NCBI GenBank assembly: GCA_910578195.1
Contig: CAJTOY010000001.1
Span: 62,001-126,000 of the forward strand
From: an uncultured Christensenella sp.
GTDB taxonomy: Bacteria > Bacillota > Clostridia > Christensenellales > Borkfalkiaceae
Direction: 5' to 3'
Length of the DNA: 64,000 nt
The notes beneath the pieces were generated by a model that saw nothing but the letters and a program-made list of their open reading frames with translations, was not told where the DNA came from and did no database searches. How positions within the stretch are numbered: the first letter of the stretch is position 1; each line of letters begins with the position of its first letter. A program made the translations under genes and the position numbers. Of the stretch, positions 5,884-13,717 are shown piece after piece.

Positions 5884-8349
5884 TTGAAAAAAAGATATAA
5901 CGTTTCTGGAATGACGTGCTCGGCTTGCTCGTCGGGTATCGAGCGGGCGGTCGGCAAAATGGACGGGGTCGAACTCTGCGAGGTCAGCCTCATGTCTAAG
6001 TCCATGAAGGCGGAGTTCGACGAAAGCGTGGTTTCCGAAGAACAGATTTTCAACACCGTGAAGTCGCTCGGTTACGGCATATACAACGAGGGCGAGGGAC
6101 CCGCGGAAAAGACCGTAAGCCACGATAAATCCCTCTTCATAAGGTTTATAATTTCGGTCTGTCTGGTCGTGCCGCTTCTGTACGTTTCCATGGGACACAT
6201 GGTCGGCGCGCCCGTTCCGTTTTTTATCGATCCGCACGCGGGTAACGAGCAGTGGTTTTCTCTTTACCAGCTTGTGCTGTCCGCGGCGGTGATAGGCGTC
6301 AATTACGCGTTTTTCAAAAACGGCACGGTCGCGGTGTTCAAGCGCGTGCCGAATATGGATACGCTCGTCGCGCTCGGCTCGGGAGTGTCGTTCATTTATT
6401 CCCTTGTGCTGACAATTTTAGTTTTTGTCGGCAAGGCGAACGGGAATTCCGAGTGGGTCGGCATGCACATGGAACTGCATTTCGAGTCTGCGGCGACGAT
6501 ACTTGCGCTCGTTACCGTCGGAAAATGGCTGGAAGAAAAATCCAAGAAAAAAACGGGCAACGAAATAGAAAAGCTTTTAAAGCTTGCGCCCGACACCGTT
6601 ACAATCGAAGAGAACGGCGTACAGCGTACGGCTTCCGTCAAGGAAGTCAAGGCGGGGGATATCCTTGTCGTCAAGCAAGGCGAATATATTCCCGTGGACG
6701 GCAAAATAATTGACGGCAGTTCGTTTGTGGATAAATGCGCGATTACGGGCGAAAGCCTTCCCGTCGAGGTTTCGGCGGGTGACGAGGTAACTTCCGCCGC
6801 GCTTGTAAAAAGCGGAATAATAAAGGTTCGCGCCGAACGCGTCGGCGAGGAAACCACCCTTTCCAAGATAATAACCATGGTGCGCGAAGCGGGGGCGAGC
6901 AAGGCTCCCATACAGAAATTCGCCGACAAAATCGCGGGGATATTCGTGCCCGTCGTGACGGTGATTTCGCTTATAACGTTTGTGGTCTGGCTGCTTATCG
7001 ACGGCGGCTTTAACCCCTCGCACAGCGTTACCTACGCAATAAGCGTGCTTGTCGTTTCGTGTCCGTGCGCGCTTGGGCTTGCGACGCCCGTCGCGATAAT
7101 GACGGCGACGGGTAAAGGCGCGTCGCTGGGCATACTGTATAAGGACGCCGAAAATCTGCAAAAGCTGTGCGAGATAAACTCTGTGCTTTTAGATAAGACC
7201 GCGACGCTGACCGAGGGCAAACCAAAGGTGACCGACGTCGAGGTTTTCGGGGCTGACAGAGAAGAGGTCTTGAAAATCGCGTGCGGTATAGAAAAGAATT
7301 CAAACCACCCGCTCGCAAAATGCGTGACCGACTTCGTCGGCGCGGGCGTCGAGGTGTCGGGGTTCGAATACACCGTAGGGCAGGGCGCTACGGCGGTATA
7401 TAACGGCAAAAAATACTCTCTGGGCAACGTAAAGCTTATTGCGGGAATTAAGATTGACAGCGCCGTAAAGGAAAAGGCTTCCGCGCTTTCGGGCGAGGGC
7501 AAAACCGTTCTATATTTTGCGGACGAAAAAAGCGTGCTTGCGCTCATTGCCGTAGCCGATACGGTAAAGGAGGGCAGCGCCGCGGCGGTGGGTATGCTCA
7601 AAGCCCGCGGAATGAGGCTTGCAATGCTCACTGGCGACGAACAGAAAACCGCGCAGACTGTTGCCGCGGGCGTGGGAATAGACGAATTCGTCGCCGAGGT
7701 AATGCCCGAGGATAAGCTTAACGCCGTCGTCAACGTCCAGAAGGTGGGCGGTTGCGTCGCCATGGTGGGCGACGGCATAAACGATTCGCCCGCGCTCAAA
7801 CAAGCCGACGTGGGCATTGCAATGGGCAGCGGAACGGACGTAGCGATAGACTCGGCGGGAGTGGTGCTCGTAAGCGAGGACTTGCGCACGCTGGACACCG
7901 TGTTCGATTTAAGCCGCGCAACCGTGCGCAACATAAAGGAAAATCTGTTCTGGGCGTTTTTCTACAACGTTATAATGATACCAGTCGCGGCGGGCGTGTT
8001 CTCCGCGCTGAATTTCACCTTTAACCCGACGTATGCCGCGCTGTGCATGAGTTTAAGCTCGTTATTCGTGGTCGGCAACGCGTTGAGGCTGTTACTCTAT
8101 AAAAACAAAAAATTAAAAAAGGAAGATAAAAATATGAAAACTATCGTACACATCGAAGGTATGTGCTGTGACCACTGCGCAAAGCGCGTAGAAAACGCGC
8201 TGTCCGCCGTTTCGGGCGTTGTATCCGCCGACGTAAAGCTTAAAAAGAAGCTCGCCGTCATAAGGAGCAGAGAAGAATTAAGCTGCGACGAACTCACGAA
8301 AGTGGTCACCGACGCGGGTTATACCGTACAATCGGTAGAAAGCAAATAA
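5884..8349 (+). CDS. copA: Copper-exporting P1B ATPase with N- and C-terminal heavy-metal domains
   Basis: An 821-aa P1B ATPase. It starts with TTG behind a GGAG site. Residues 1-70 are an HMA domain (GMTCSACS, Cys12/Cys15). Membrane helices follow, then the actuator TGES, the intramembrane CPC at 393-395, the phosphorylation site DKTAT at Asp437, the SNHPLA histidine, MLTGDE and GDGINDSPAL. CPC with these motifs is the Cu(I) signature. The usual C-terminus is extended by a second HMA domain (from ~751, GMCCDHCAKRVE) preceded by a lysine-rich linker. This tail looks like a CopZ chaperone fused to the pump and has its own in-frame RBS and ATG. It is in an operon with the nitroreductase; arsR lies downstream. 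Confidence 0.93.
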   Translation: MKKRYNVSGMTCSACSSGIERAVGKMDGVELCEVSLMSKSMKAEFDESVVSEEQIFNTVKSLGYGIYNEGEGPAEKTVSHDKSLFIRFIISVCLVVPLLYVSMGHMVGAPVPFFIDPHAGNEQWFSLYQLVLSAAVIGVNYAFFKNGTVAVFKRVPNMDTLVALGSGVSFIYSLVLTILVFVGKANGNSEWVGMHMELHFESAATILALVTVGKWLEEKSKKKTGNEIEKLLKLAPDTVTIEENGVQRTASVKEVKAGDILVVKQGEYIPVDGKIIDGSSFVDKCAITGESLPVEVSAGDEVTSAALVKSGIIKVRAERVGEETTLSKIITMVREAGASKAPIQKFADKIAGIFVPVVTVISLITFVVWLLIDGGFNPSHSVTYAISVLVVSCPCALGLATPVAIMTATGKGASLGILYKDAENLQKLCEINSVLLDKTATLTEGKPKVTDVEVFGADREEVLKIACGIEKNSNHPLAKCVTDFVGAGVEVSGFEYTVGQGATAVYNGKKYSLGNVKLIAGIKIDSAVKEKASALSGEGKTVLYFADEKSVLALIAVADTVKEGSAAAVGMLKARGMRLAMLTGDEQKTAQTVAAGVGIDEFVAEVMPEDKLNAVVNVQKVGGCVAMVGDGINDSPALKQADVGIAMGSGTDVAIDSAGVVLVSEDLRTLDTVFDLSRATVRNIKENLFWAFFYNVIMIPVAAGVFSALNFTFNPTYAALCMSLSSLFVVGNALRLLLYKNKKLKKEDKNMKTIVHIEGMCCDHCAKRVENALSAVSGVVSADVKLKKKLAVIRSREELSCDELTKVVTDAGYTVQSVESK
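8121..8136 (+). promoter_or_regulatory. Internal ribosome binding site and ATG for a CopZ-like product
   Basis: Inside copA, GGAAG at 8121-8125 stands 8 nt before an in-frame ATG at 8134. Initiation there would give a free 71-residue HMA protein starting MKTIVHIEGMCC and ending at the copA stop (8349), the size and shape of a CopZ copper chaperone. Whether both products form is inference. Confidence 0.5.
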
Positions 8350-8379
8350 ATTCGACAATATTACAGAATTTATTACTTT

Positions 8380-8427
8380 ATGCGTAATTGTAACGCATTG
8401 ACATATCAGCATACGGGGCTTTATAAT
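8380..8427 (+). promoter_or_regulatory. arsR promoter with overlapping inverted repeat
   Basis: TTGACA (8398-8403) and TATAAT (8422-8427), 18-nt spacer, upstream of the ArsR gene. The inverted repeat ATGCGT-7 nt-ACGCAT (8380-8398) abuts the -35 and is a plausible ArsR operator for autoregulation. Confidence 0.7.
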
Positions 8428-8446
8428 TTTTACAGGAGGTACGCGT

Positions 8447-8785
8447 ATGCAGGATACAATGTTGTTGGACAGACGCACAAAGGATTTAGTGAGAGAGTAC
8501 GTTCCGGAGGGCGACGTGCTCGACAGCATCGTGTGCTTTTTTTCGATTTTCGCCGACCCGACGCGGGTCAGAATGTTGTCGGCGCTCGCGATTTCGGAAA
8601 TGTGCGTGACCGATTTGTCCCGCGTGCTCGAAATAAACCAGACCACGGTTTCGCACCAGCTTAGGCTTTTAAAAAACCTCGGCATAGTCAAAAGCGAAAG
8701 ACAAGGCAAGATAATTTCGTACAGCCTTGTGAACGATACGGTCAACGACGTTATGTTGAAGGGCGTAGAGTTCCTCGGCTGCTAA
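8447..8785 (+). CDS. ArsR/SmtB-family metalloregulator
   Basis: A 112-aa winged-helix repressor with the ArsR core LARVRMLSAL-like helix (ADPTRVRMLSALAISEMCV) and recognition helix TTVSHQLRLLKNLGIV, followed by the wing RQGKIISYSL. Metal-sensing members carry ELCVCDL in helix 3; here it is EMCVTDL, with only one of the two cysteines, and there is another cysteine at the extreme C-terminus (GC). A strong AGGAGGT site precedes ATG. It has its own promoter just after copA, so sensing a metal related to the copper pump is plausible but unproven. Confidence 0.88.
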   Translation: MQDTMLLDRRTKDLVREYVPEGDVLDSIVCFFSIFADPTRVRMLSALAISEMCVTDLSRVLEINQTTVSHQLRLLKNLGIVKSERQGKIISYSLVNDTVNDVMLKGVEFLGC

Positions 8786-8913
8786 TTGTAAGGCGAACGG
8801 CGGGCGTTGACATGCTTATAGGCTTGATTGCCGCAAACGACGAAGCGCAACGCTTTTATCGTTCTTTAAAAAACGCCAAAATCTTCGACGAGGGGATTTG
8901 GTCAGAATGTTAA
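8785..8913 (+). pseudogene. Remnant of a GNAT acetyltransferase C-terminus
   Basis: Right after arsR, the in-frame codons ending at TAA 8911-8913 read AANDEAQRFYRSLKNAK followed by IFDEGIWSEC, the typical final strand-helix-strand of GNAT N-acetyltransferases (N/D-E-A-x-x-F-Y-x-S-L). The acetyl-CoA-binding part is missing. The only ATG (8812) has no ribosome site and would give 33 residues. I read it as the broken end of a gene lost by deletion. Confidence 0.5.
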
Positions 8914-8915
8914 AT

Positions 8916-8948
8916 AAAAAGCAAACCGCAATAAGCGGTTTGCTTTTT
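8916..8948 (+). terminator. Strong terminator after arsR / GNAT remnant
   Basis: A 14-bp stem pairing 8916-8929 with 8935-8948 (core GCAAACCGC/GCGGTTTGC), 5-nt loop and a TTTTT tract on the plus strand; the A-run makes it work both ways. Confidence 0.9.
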
Positions 8949-8949
8949 A

Positions 8950-8978
8950 TTGCAATTATCGGGCGGTTGTGCTATAAT
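8950..8978 (+). promoter_or_regulatory. uvrC promoter, predicted leaderless
   Basis: TTGCAA (8950-8955) and TATAAT (8973-8978) with a 17-nt spacer. Only 6 nt (AATTCT) separate the -10 from the ATG at 8985, so transcription should begin at or next to the start codon. No Shine-Dalgarno sequence is present. Confidence 0.75.
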
Positions 8979-8984
8979 AATTCT

Positions 8985-10796
8985 ATGGACGTAATTCGCG
9001 AAAAGCTTAAACTTTTACCCGATAATCCGGGCGTCTATATAATGCTCGATAAGTATGGAAACATAATCTACGTCGGCAAGGCGCGCGTGCTCAAAAACAG
9101 AGTGCGGCAGTATTTTCACAATTCGCCGAAGCCGGAAAAGGTTATGAAGATGGTTGAAAACATTGCGGACTTCAACTATATCATTACGGATTCGGAGATC
9201 GACGCGCTTGCGCTTGAAAACAACTTAATCAAAAAGCACAAGCCGAAGTACAATATACTTTTAAAAGACGACAAGACGTATCCCTATATAAAAGCAAATT
9301 TAAAGGAAGAATTCCCGAATTTCAGCATAACGCGGAAAATCAGAAAGGACGGCGGAAAATATTTCGGACCTTATATGGGCGGGATAAACTGCAAGGATAT
9401 TCTGGACACATTGCAGCTCACCTTCAACGTGCGGCTTTGCCATACGCAGATAACCCAAAAGCCCAAACGCGAGTGCTTAAACTGCCATATCGCAAGGTGC
9501 ACCGCGCCGTGCGCGCATCTGGTCAGCAAAGAGGACTACGCCGCGCAAGTCAAAAAAGCGCTTGCGTTTCTCGACGGAAGCTATAAAGAGGCGGAACAGC
9601 TTTTAAAAAACAAAATGCTGAACGCCGCCGAGAACGAGAATTTCGAGCTTGCGCTCGACTACAAAAACAAGCTTGCAATGCTTTCCAAGCTCGAAGCGAA
9701 GCGTATAACCACCCTCAGTCGCTATATAGACGCGGACATAATCGCATACTCTACAAACAACTTATATTCCGCCGTGAACATACTCGTGACCCGCAAGGGC
9801 ATAATGCAGGGCGGGAACAGCTTCGCGCTCGACGAGGCGTATTTAAGCGACGGCGAGGCATTGACGGCGTTTATCGTTCAGTATTACTCGAACCACGAAA
9901 TACCGTCGGAAATTATCCTCGAAGATTTTTGCGAAAAACAGCTTATACAAAACTACTTCAAGGAAAAGTTCGACAAGACCGTCGAGGTCACGACGGCTAA
10001 GCAAGGGGTCAAATTCAAGCTTTTGCAAATGGCGCGGAAAAACGCGACCGAATTCCTCGAAAAATCGGTCGATAAAATAAAGCACCGCGACGATATGACC
10101 GTCAATGCGTGCGAGCGGCTGAAACAGCTTTTAAATCTTGAAAAGTATCCCCGCCGCATGGAGTGCTACGATATTTCGAACATCAGCGGCGTGGACAAGG
10201 TCGGCTCGATGGTCGTGTTTTTGGACGGCGAAGCGGACAGAAGCAGTTATCGCAGATTTCGCATAAAGACAGTCGAGGGCGCGAACGATTTCGCCTCGTT
10301 GCAAGAGGTGCTGACGCGCAGACTTTCCAAGCTCGGCACCGACGAGGAGGAGAAATTCCCCAAGCCCGACCTCATTATAATCGACGGCGGTAAGGGTCAG
10401 CTTTCGGCGGTAAAAGAAATTTTCGACGGGATGCAAATCGACGGTATCGAGCTGATATCGCTTGCCAAGCGCGAGGAAGAGGTGTTCACCCTCTACGGCG
10501 AGGACAGCGTCAAAATACCCCACCGCGACTATGCGCTTAAAATGCTGCAAAGAATTCGAGACGAAGCGCACCGCTTCGCAATAACCTATTTCCGCAACCT
10601 GCATTCAAAGCGCAACCTTGAAAGCGTGTTGACCGAAATCGACGGCGTGGGCAAAGCGAAGAGAATGGCTTTAACGGAAAAGTTCGGGACGCTCGATAAA
10701 ATTATGGGCGCGGGCATAGCCGAGCTCGCCGAAACAGAGGGCATAGGCGAAAAGCTTGCCGCAAACATTAAAAAATATTTTGAAGAAAATTTATGA
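8985..10796 (+). CDS. uvrC: Excinuclease ABC subunit C
   Basis: A 603-aa UvrC, the dual-incision nuclease of nucleotide excision repair. The GIY-YIG domain opens the protein (GVYIMLDKYGNIIYVGKAR), followed by the Cys-rich RECLNCHIARCTAPC, the UvrB-binding UVR motif near residues 205-240, the RNase H-like domain (RMECYDISNISG...IIDGGKGQLSAV) and a C-terminal tandem HhH. The frame is open further upstream to 8898, but that extension runs through a terminator and promoter and encodes no UvrC sequence, so ATG 8985 is the start. It heads an operon with HAD, U32 and mutS2 genes joined by 4-nt overlaps. Confidence 0.96.
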   Translation: MDVIREKLKLLPDNPGVYIMLDKYGNIIYVGKARVLKNRVRQYFHNSPKPEKVMKMVENIADFNYIITDSEIDALALENNLIKKHKPKYNILLKDDKTYPYIKANLKEEFPNFSITRKIRKDGGKYFGPYMGGINCKDILDTLQLTFNVRLCHTQITQKPKRECLNCHIARCTAPCAHLVSKEDYAAQVKKALAFLDGSYKEAEQLLKNKMLNAAENENFELALDYKNKLAMLSKLEAKRITTLSRYIDADIIAYSTNNLYSAVNILVTRKGIMQGGNSFALDEAYLSDGEALTAFIVQYYSNHEIPSEIILEDFCEKQLIQNYFKEKFDKTVEVTTAKQGVKFKLLQMARKNATEFLEKSVDKIKHRDDMTVNACERLKQLLNLEKYPRRMECYDISNISGVDKVGSMVVFLDGEADRSSYRRFRIKTVEGANDFASLQEVLTRRLSKLGTDEEEKFPKPDLIIIDGGKGQLSAVKEIFDGMQIDGIELISLAKREEEVFTLYGEDSVKIPHRDYALKMLQRIRDEAHRFAITYFRNLHSKRNLESVLTEIDGVGKAKRMALTEKFGTLDKIMGAGIAELAETEGIGEKLAANIKKYFEENL

Positions 10797-11623
10797 AAGA
10801 GTTAAACAAAAGATTAATCGTCTCCGATTGTGACGGAACGTTGCTAACAAGCACGCATATCATACCCGACGAAGTTCGCGCTGCGATTTGCGACTACGTT
10901 GCCGCTGGCGGCGTTTTCGCCGTATGCACGGGAAGAATGATAAAGTCCATTTTGCCGTGGGTACGTAATCTTGGGCTGAAAGGTCTGGTGGCGGGCTATC
11001 AGGGCACTGTGATTGCCGAAATCGAAAGCGGGAAAATTTTAAAAAAGGGCTTTCTGAAATTTGACGAAGCCGCGGAAATCTGCCGCTTTATCGAGGCGCA
11101 GAAGCAGTTTATAAACACTTACTCGGACGAGGTTTTATATACCGATATCCCCAAGGACAACCCGTATATAAAGCGCTACGAAGATATTACGGGCGTCGAC
11201 GCGGTGAAAGTCGGGAAGAGTATGTCCGAATACGTTTTTGAAAACAAGCTTAACTGCCAGAAAATAACCAGCATCGTCGCGCCGTCGGACAGAGAGTGGC
11301 TGTATACAACGCTGTTAAAAGAATACGGCGCAAGGTTCGACGTTACGTGCAGCGCGTCGTCGCTGGTCGAGGTTTCGCCTCTGGGCGACAATAAGGGCGC
11401 TGCGCTCGAATTCCTTGCAAAGCATTTCGGTATTGATATAAAAGACAGCGTTGCGATAGGCGACAATTTAAACGATTTGTCAATGATAAAGATTGCGGGC
11501 ACGGGCGTTGCGGTCGGCAACGCGGTGCAAGCTTTAAAGGACGCCGCCGATTACGTTTCGGTTACGAACGACGAGGGCGCGGTGGCTGAGGTAATAGAAA
11601 AATTCGGGTTTAAAACGGTATGA
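10793..11623 (+). CDS. Cof-type HAD-superfamily phosphatase
   Basis: A 276-aa HAD hydrolase of the Cof/YidA subfamily (type IIB cap). Motif I is SDCDGTLL at residues 11-18, motif II CTGRM, and motifs III/IV the lysine region and GDNLNDLSM near residue 223. These cytoplasmic enzymes dephosphorylate sugar phosphates, FMN or related small molecules; the substrate cannot be read from sequence. ATGA overlap with uvrC and with the U32 gene shows tight translational coupling. Confidence 0.9.
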   Translation: MKELNKRLIVSDCDGTLLTSTHIIPDEVRAAICDYVAAGGVFAVCTGRMIKSILPWVRNLGLKGLVAGYQGTVIAEIESGKILKKGFLKFDEAAEICRFIEAQKQFINTYSDEVLYTDIPKDNPYIKRYEDITGVDAVKVGKSMSEYVFENKLNCQKITSIVAPSDREWLYTTLLKEYGARFDVTCSASSLVEVSPLGDNKGAALEFLAKHFGIDIKDSVAIGDNLNDLSMIKIAGTGVAVGNAVQALKDAADYVSVTNDEGAVAEVIEKFGFKTV

Positions 11624-13716
11624 CTGAAATATTGGCTCCGGCAGGCAGTATCGACAGCGCAATCGCGGCGATAAACGCGGGCGCGGACGCAATTTATCTC
11701 GGGCTCGAAAGCTTTTCGGCGAGAAGCTCGGCGGAGAATTTCGATAACGATAATTTCATAAAAATCTGCAAACACGCGCACGCGTTCGGCGTTAAGGTCT
11801 ACGCGGCTTTAAATACAGTGGTCAAGGACGGCGAGCTTCAAAATTTTTTCGAGGCCGCGGCGCGGGCGTGGAACGGCGGAGCCGACGCGCTTATCGTTCA
11901 GGACTTATTTTTAGGTAAATTTTTAAAGGAAAAATTCCCCTATATAACCCTTCATTTATCCACGCAGGCGGGAACGTGCAACACATACGGCGCAAATCTT
12001 GCGCGCGAATACGGCTTTGACCGCGTGATACTCGCGCGGGAAACAAAGCTTGCGGATATCGCCGCCATAACGAAAATAATCGAAACCGAAGTTTTCGTCC
12101 AAGGCGCGCTTTGCACATGCTTTTCGGGGCAGTGCTATATGTCGTCGTTTGCGGGCGGGAACAGCGGCAACCGCGGCAAATGCAAACAGCCGTGCAGAAA
12201 GCAATACACACTTGATAGAAACGGCTTCGAGGAGAGGGCGTACAGACTTTCTTTGTCCGATTTGTGCGTTGGCGAAAAGATAGAAGATTTGCTCGCCGCG
12301 GGCGTAACCTCTTTTAAGATTGAAGGCAGAATGCGCCGCCCCGAGTACGTTGCGGCGGCAGTAAAATTTTATAAAAACATCAACGACAAAAATCTGAGCG
12401 ATTTAAAAAGAACGTACAACCGCGGGAATTATACCTCGGGGCTCGCGTTCGGGCAGGACAAGAGTTTTATCTCTTCCGCAGTGCAAGGGCATATCGGCGA
12501 ATATGTGGGCGTGTTAAAGGTCGAAAACGCGAAATACATCTGCCTTGGCAAAAATAAATTCGACAAGGGTTGCGGGTTCAAGGTGCTCCGCGGCGGTAAA
12601 GAGGTCGGCGGCGGTGTTTACGGCGGCGAGGCGAAAAGCGGATTTATTATAAGCACTCGCGACCGTTTGAAAAACGGCGACAAGGTTTTCGTTACGACCG
12701 ACGCGGCGCTGAACGGACGGCTTTTATCGGTTAAAAAGTCAATCGGCGTTAAAATTAATATAAAGCTTTTGGCGAGCAAGCCCGCTTTCGCAAAAATAAA
12801 CGGACTTGAATATTCCGACGGTCAGCCGCTTGAAGCGGCGCACAGCCGCCCCTTGACGAAAGAGGAAATAATCCGCTGTTTCCAAAAGGTGGACGGGTAT
12901 CCGTTCGAGCCCGAGTGCGAGGTCGAAACCGACGGGGTTTTCGTCGCGGCGTCGGTGTTGAACGCTTTCCGCCGAAAGGTATACGCGGAGTATTATGATG
13001 AAATTTCAAAAAACACAAACAAGCCGATTAGCCCCGAAATAGCTTTGCCGACGATAAAGTCGTCGAAAAATAAAAAAACCGCGGTGATTTCAACCGATTT
13101 AAAAAATATAAAAGCAGATGTCGGAATATTGAAATTAAACAACCTCGAATCACCGAACGCAAATTTTTCGGGCGAAAAATTTTTGTATATTCCGCCGTAT
13201 CTGACTGACGCGGAAACCCAAAAAATTTTAAAGATAGCCGAGGGGTTCGACGGAATTTACTGCGACGGATACTTCGGGATAAAGCTTGCGGAAAAGTTGA
13301 ATAAGCCGCTGTTCGCGGGCACGGGCTTCAATTTGACCAACGCCCTTTCGTTGAACGGTTGCCCCGCGAAATATAAGTGCGTTTCCAAAGAACTGACCGT
13401 GAAAGAGGCGGATTTGCTTGCGGGCGAAAACGTGTTTTATCTCTCGTCGGGAAATATCAAGGTAATGGATTTGATTTACTGCCCGTTCGAAAAAAAATGC
13501 GCTTCGTGCGACAAACGAAGGGAATACACGCTTACCGACGAGGCGGGAAGAAAATTCCCGCTGAGAAGATACGAAACCTCGGAGTGCAGATTTGAGGTTT
13601 ACAACTGCGGCGGGCTTGTACCCACCGAGTGCAAGGCGGGCAAGCTTGCCGACCGCACGCTTGAAAAAGACGACAACAATCTGACGCGCGGACACACCGT
13701 GACGGGCGTATATTAA
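11620..13716 (+). CDS. Peptidase U32 family protein (RlhA/TrhP-like)
   Basis: A 698-aa U32 protein. The signature EVFVQGALCTCFSGQCYMSS (residues ~153-172) matches the family's E-x-F-x2-G-x-x-C-x4-G-x-C pattern, followed by GNRGKCKQPCRKQY, giving the cysteine set thought to hold an Fe-S cluster. A long C-terminal region has extra cysteines (CPFEKKCASC). Studied members hydroxylate tRNA or 23S rRNA rather than degrade protein, so RNA modification is the better guess. Overlaps the HAD gene by 4 nt; mutS2 begins 1 nt after its stop. Confidence 0.88.
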   Translation: MTEILAPAGSIDSAIAAINAGADAIYLGLESFSARSSAENFDNDNFIKICKHAHAFGVKVYAALNTVVKDGELQNFFEAAARAWNGGADALIVQDLFLGKFLKEKFPYITLHLSTQAGTCNTYGANLAREYGFDRVILARETKLADIAAITKIIETEVFVQGALCTCFSGQCYMSSFAGGNSGNRGKCKQPCRKQYTLDRNGFEERAYRLSLSDLCVGEKIEDLLAAGVTSFKIEGRMRRPEYVAAAVKFYKNINDKNLSDLKRTYNRGNYTSGLAFGQDKSFISSAVQGHIGEYVGVLKVENAKYICLGKNKFDKGCGFKVLRGGKEVGGGVYGGEAKSGFIISTRDRLKNGDKVFVTTDAALNGRLLSVKKSIGVKINIKLLASKPAFAKINGLEYSDGQPLEAAHSRPLTKEEIIRCFQKVDGYPFEPECEVETDGVFVAASVLNAFRRKVYAEYYDEISKNTNKPISPEIALPTIKSSKNKKTAVISTDLKNIKADVGILKLNNLESPNANFSGEKFLYIPPYLTDAETQKILKIAEGFDGIYCDGYFGIKLAEKLNKPLFAGTGFNLTNALSLNGCPAKYKCVSKELTVKEADLLAGENVFYLSSGNIKVMDLIYCPFEKKCASCDKRREYTLTDEAGRKFPLRRYETSECRFEVYNCGGLVPTECKAGKLADRTLEKDDNNLTRGHTVTGVY

Positions 13717-13717
13717 A

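Noticed and set aside
8898..8984. N-terminal extension of UvrC (29 residues)
   Set aside because: The stretch contains a terminator and the uvrC promoter and encodes no UvrC-like sequence; ATG 8985 begins the conserved protein.
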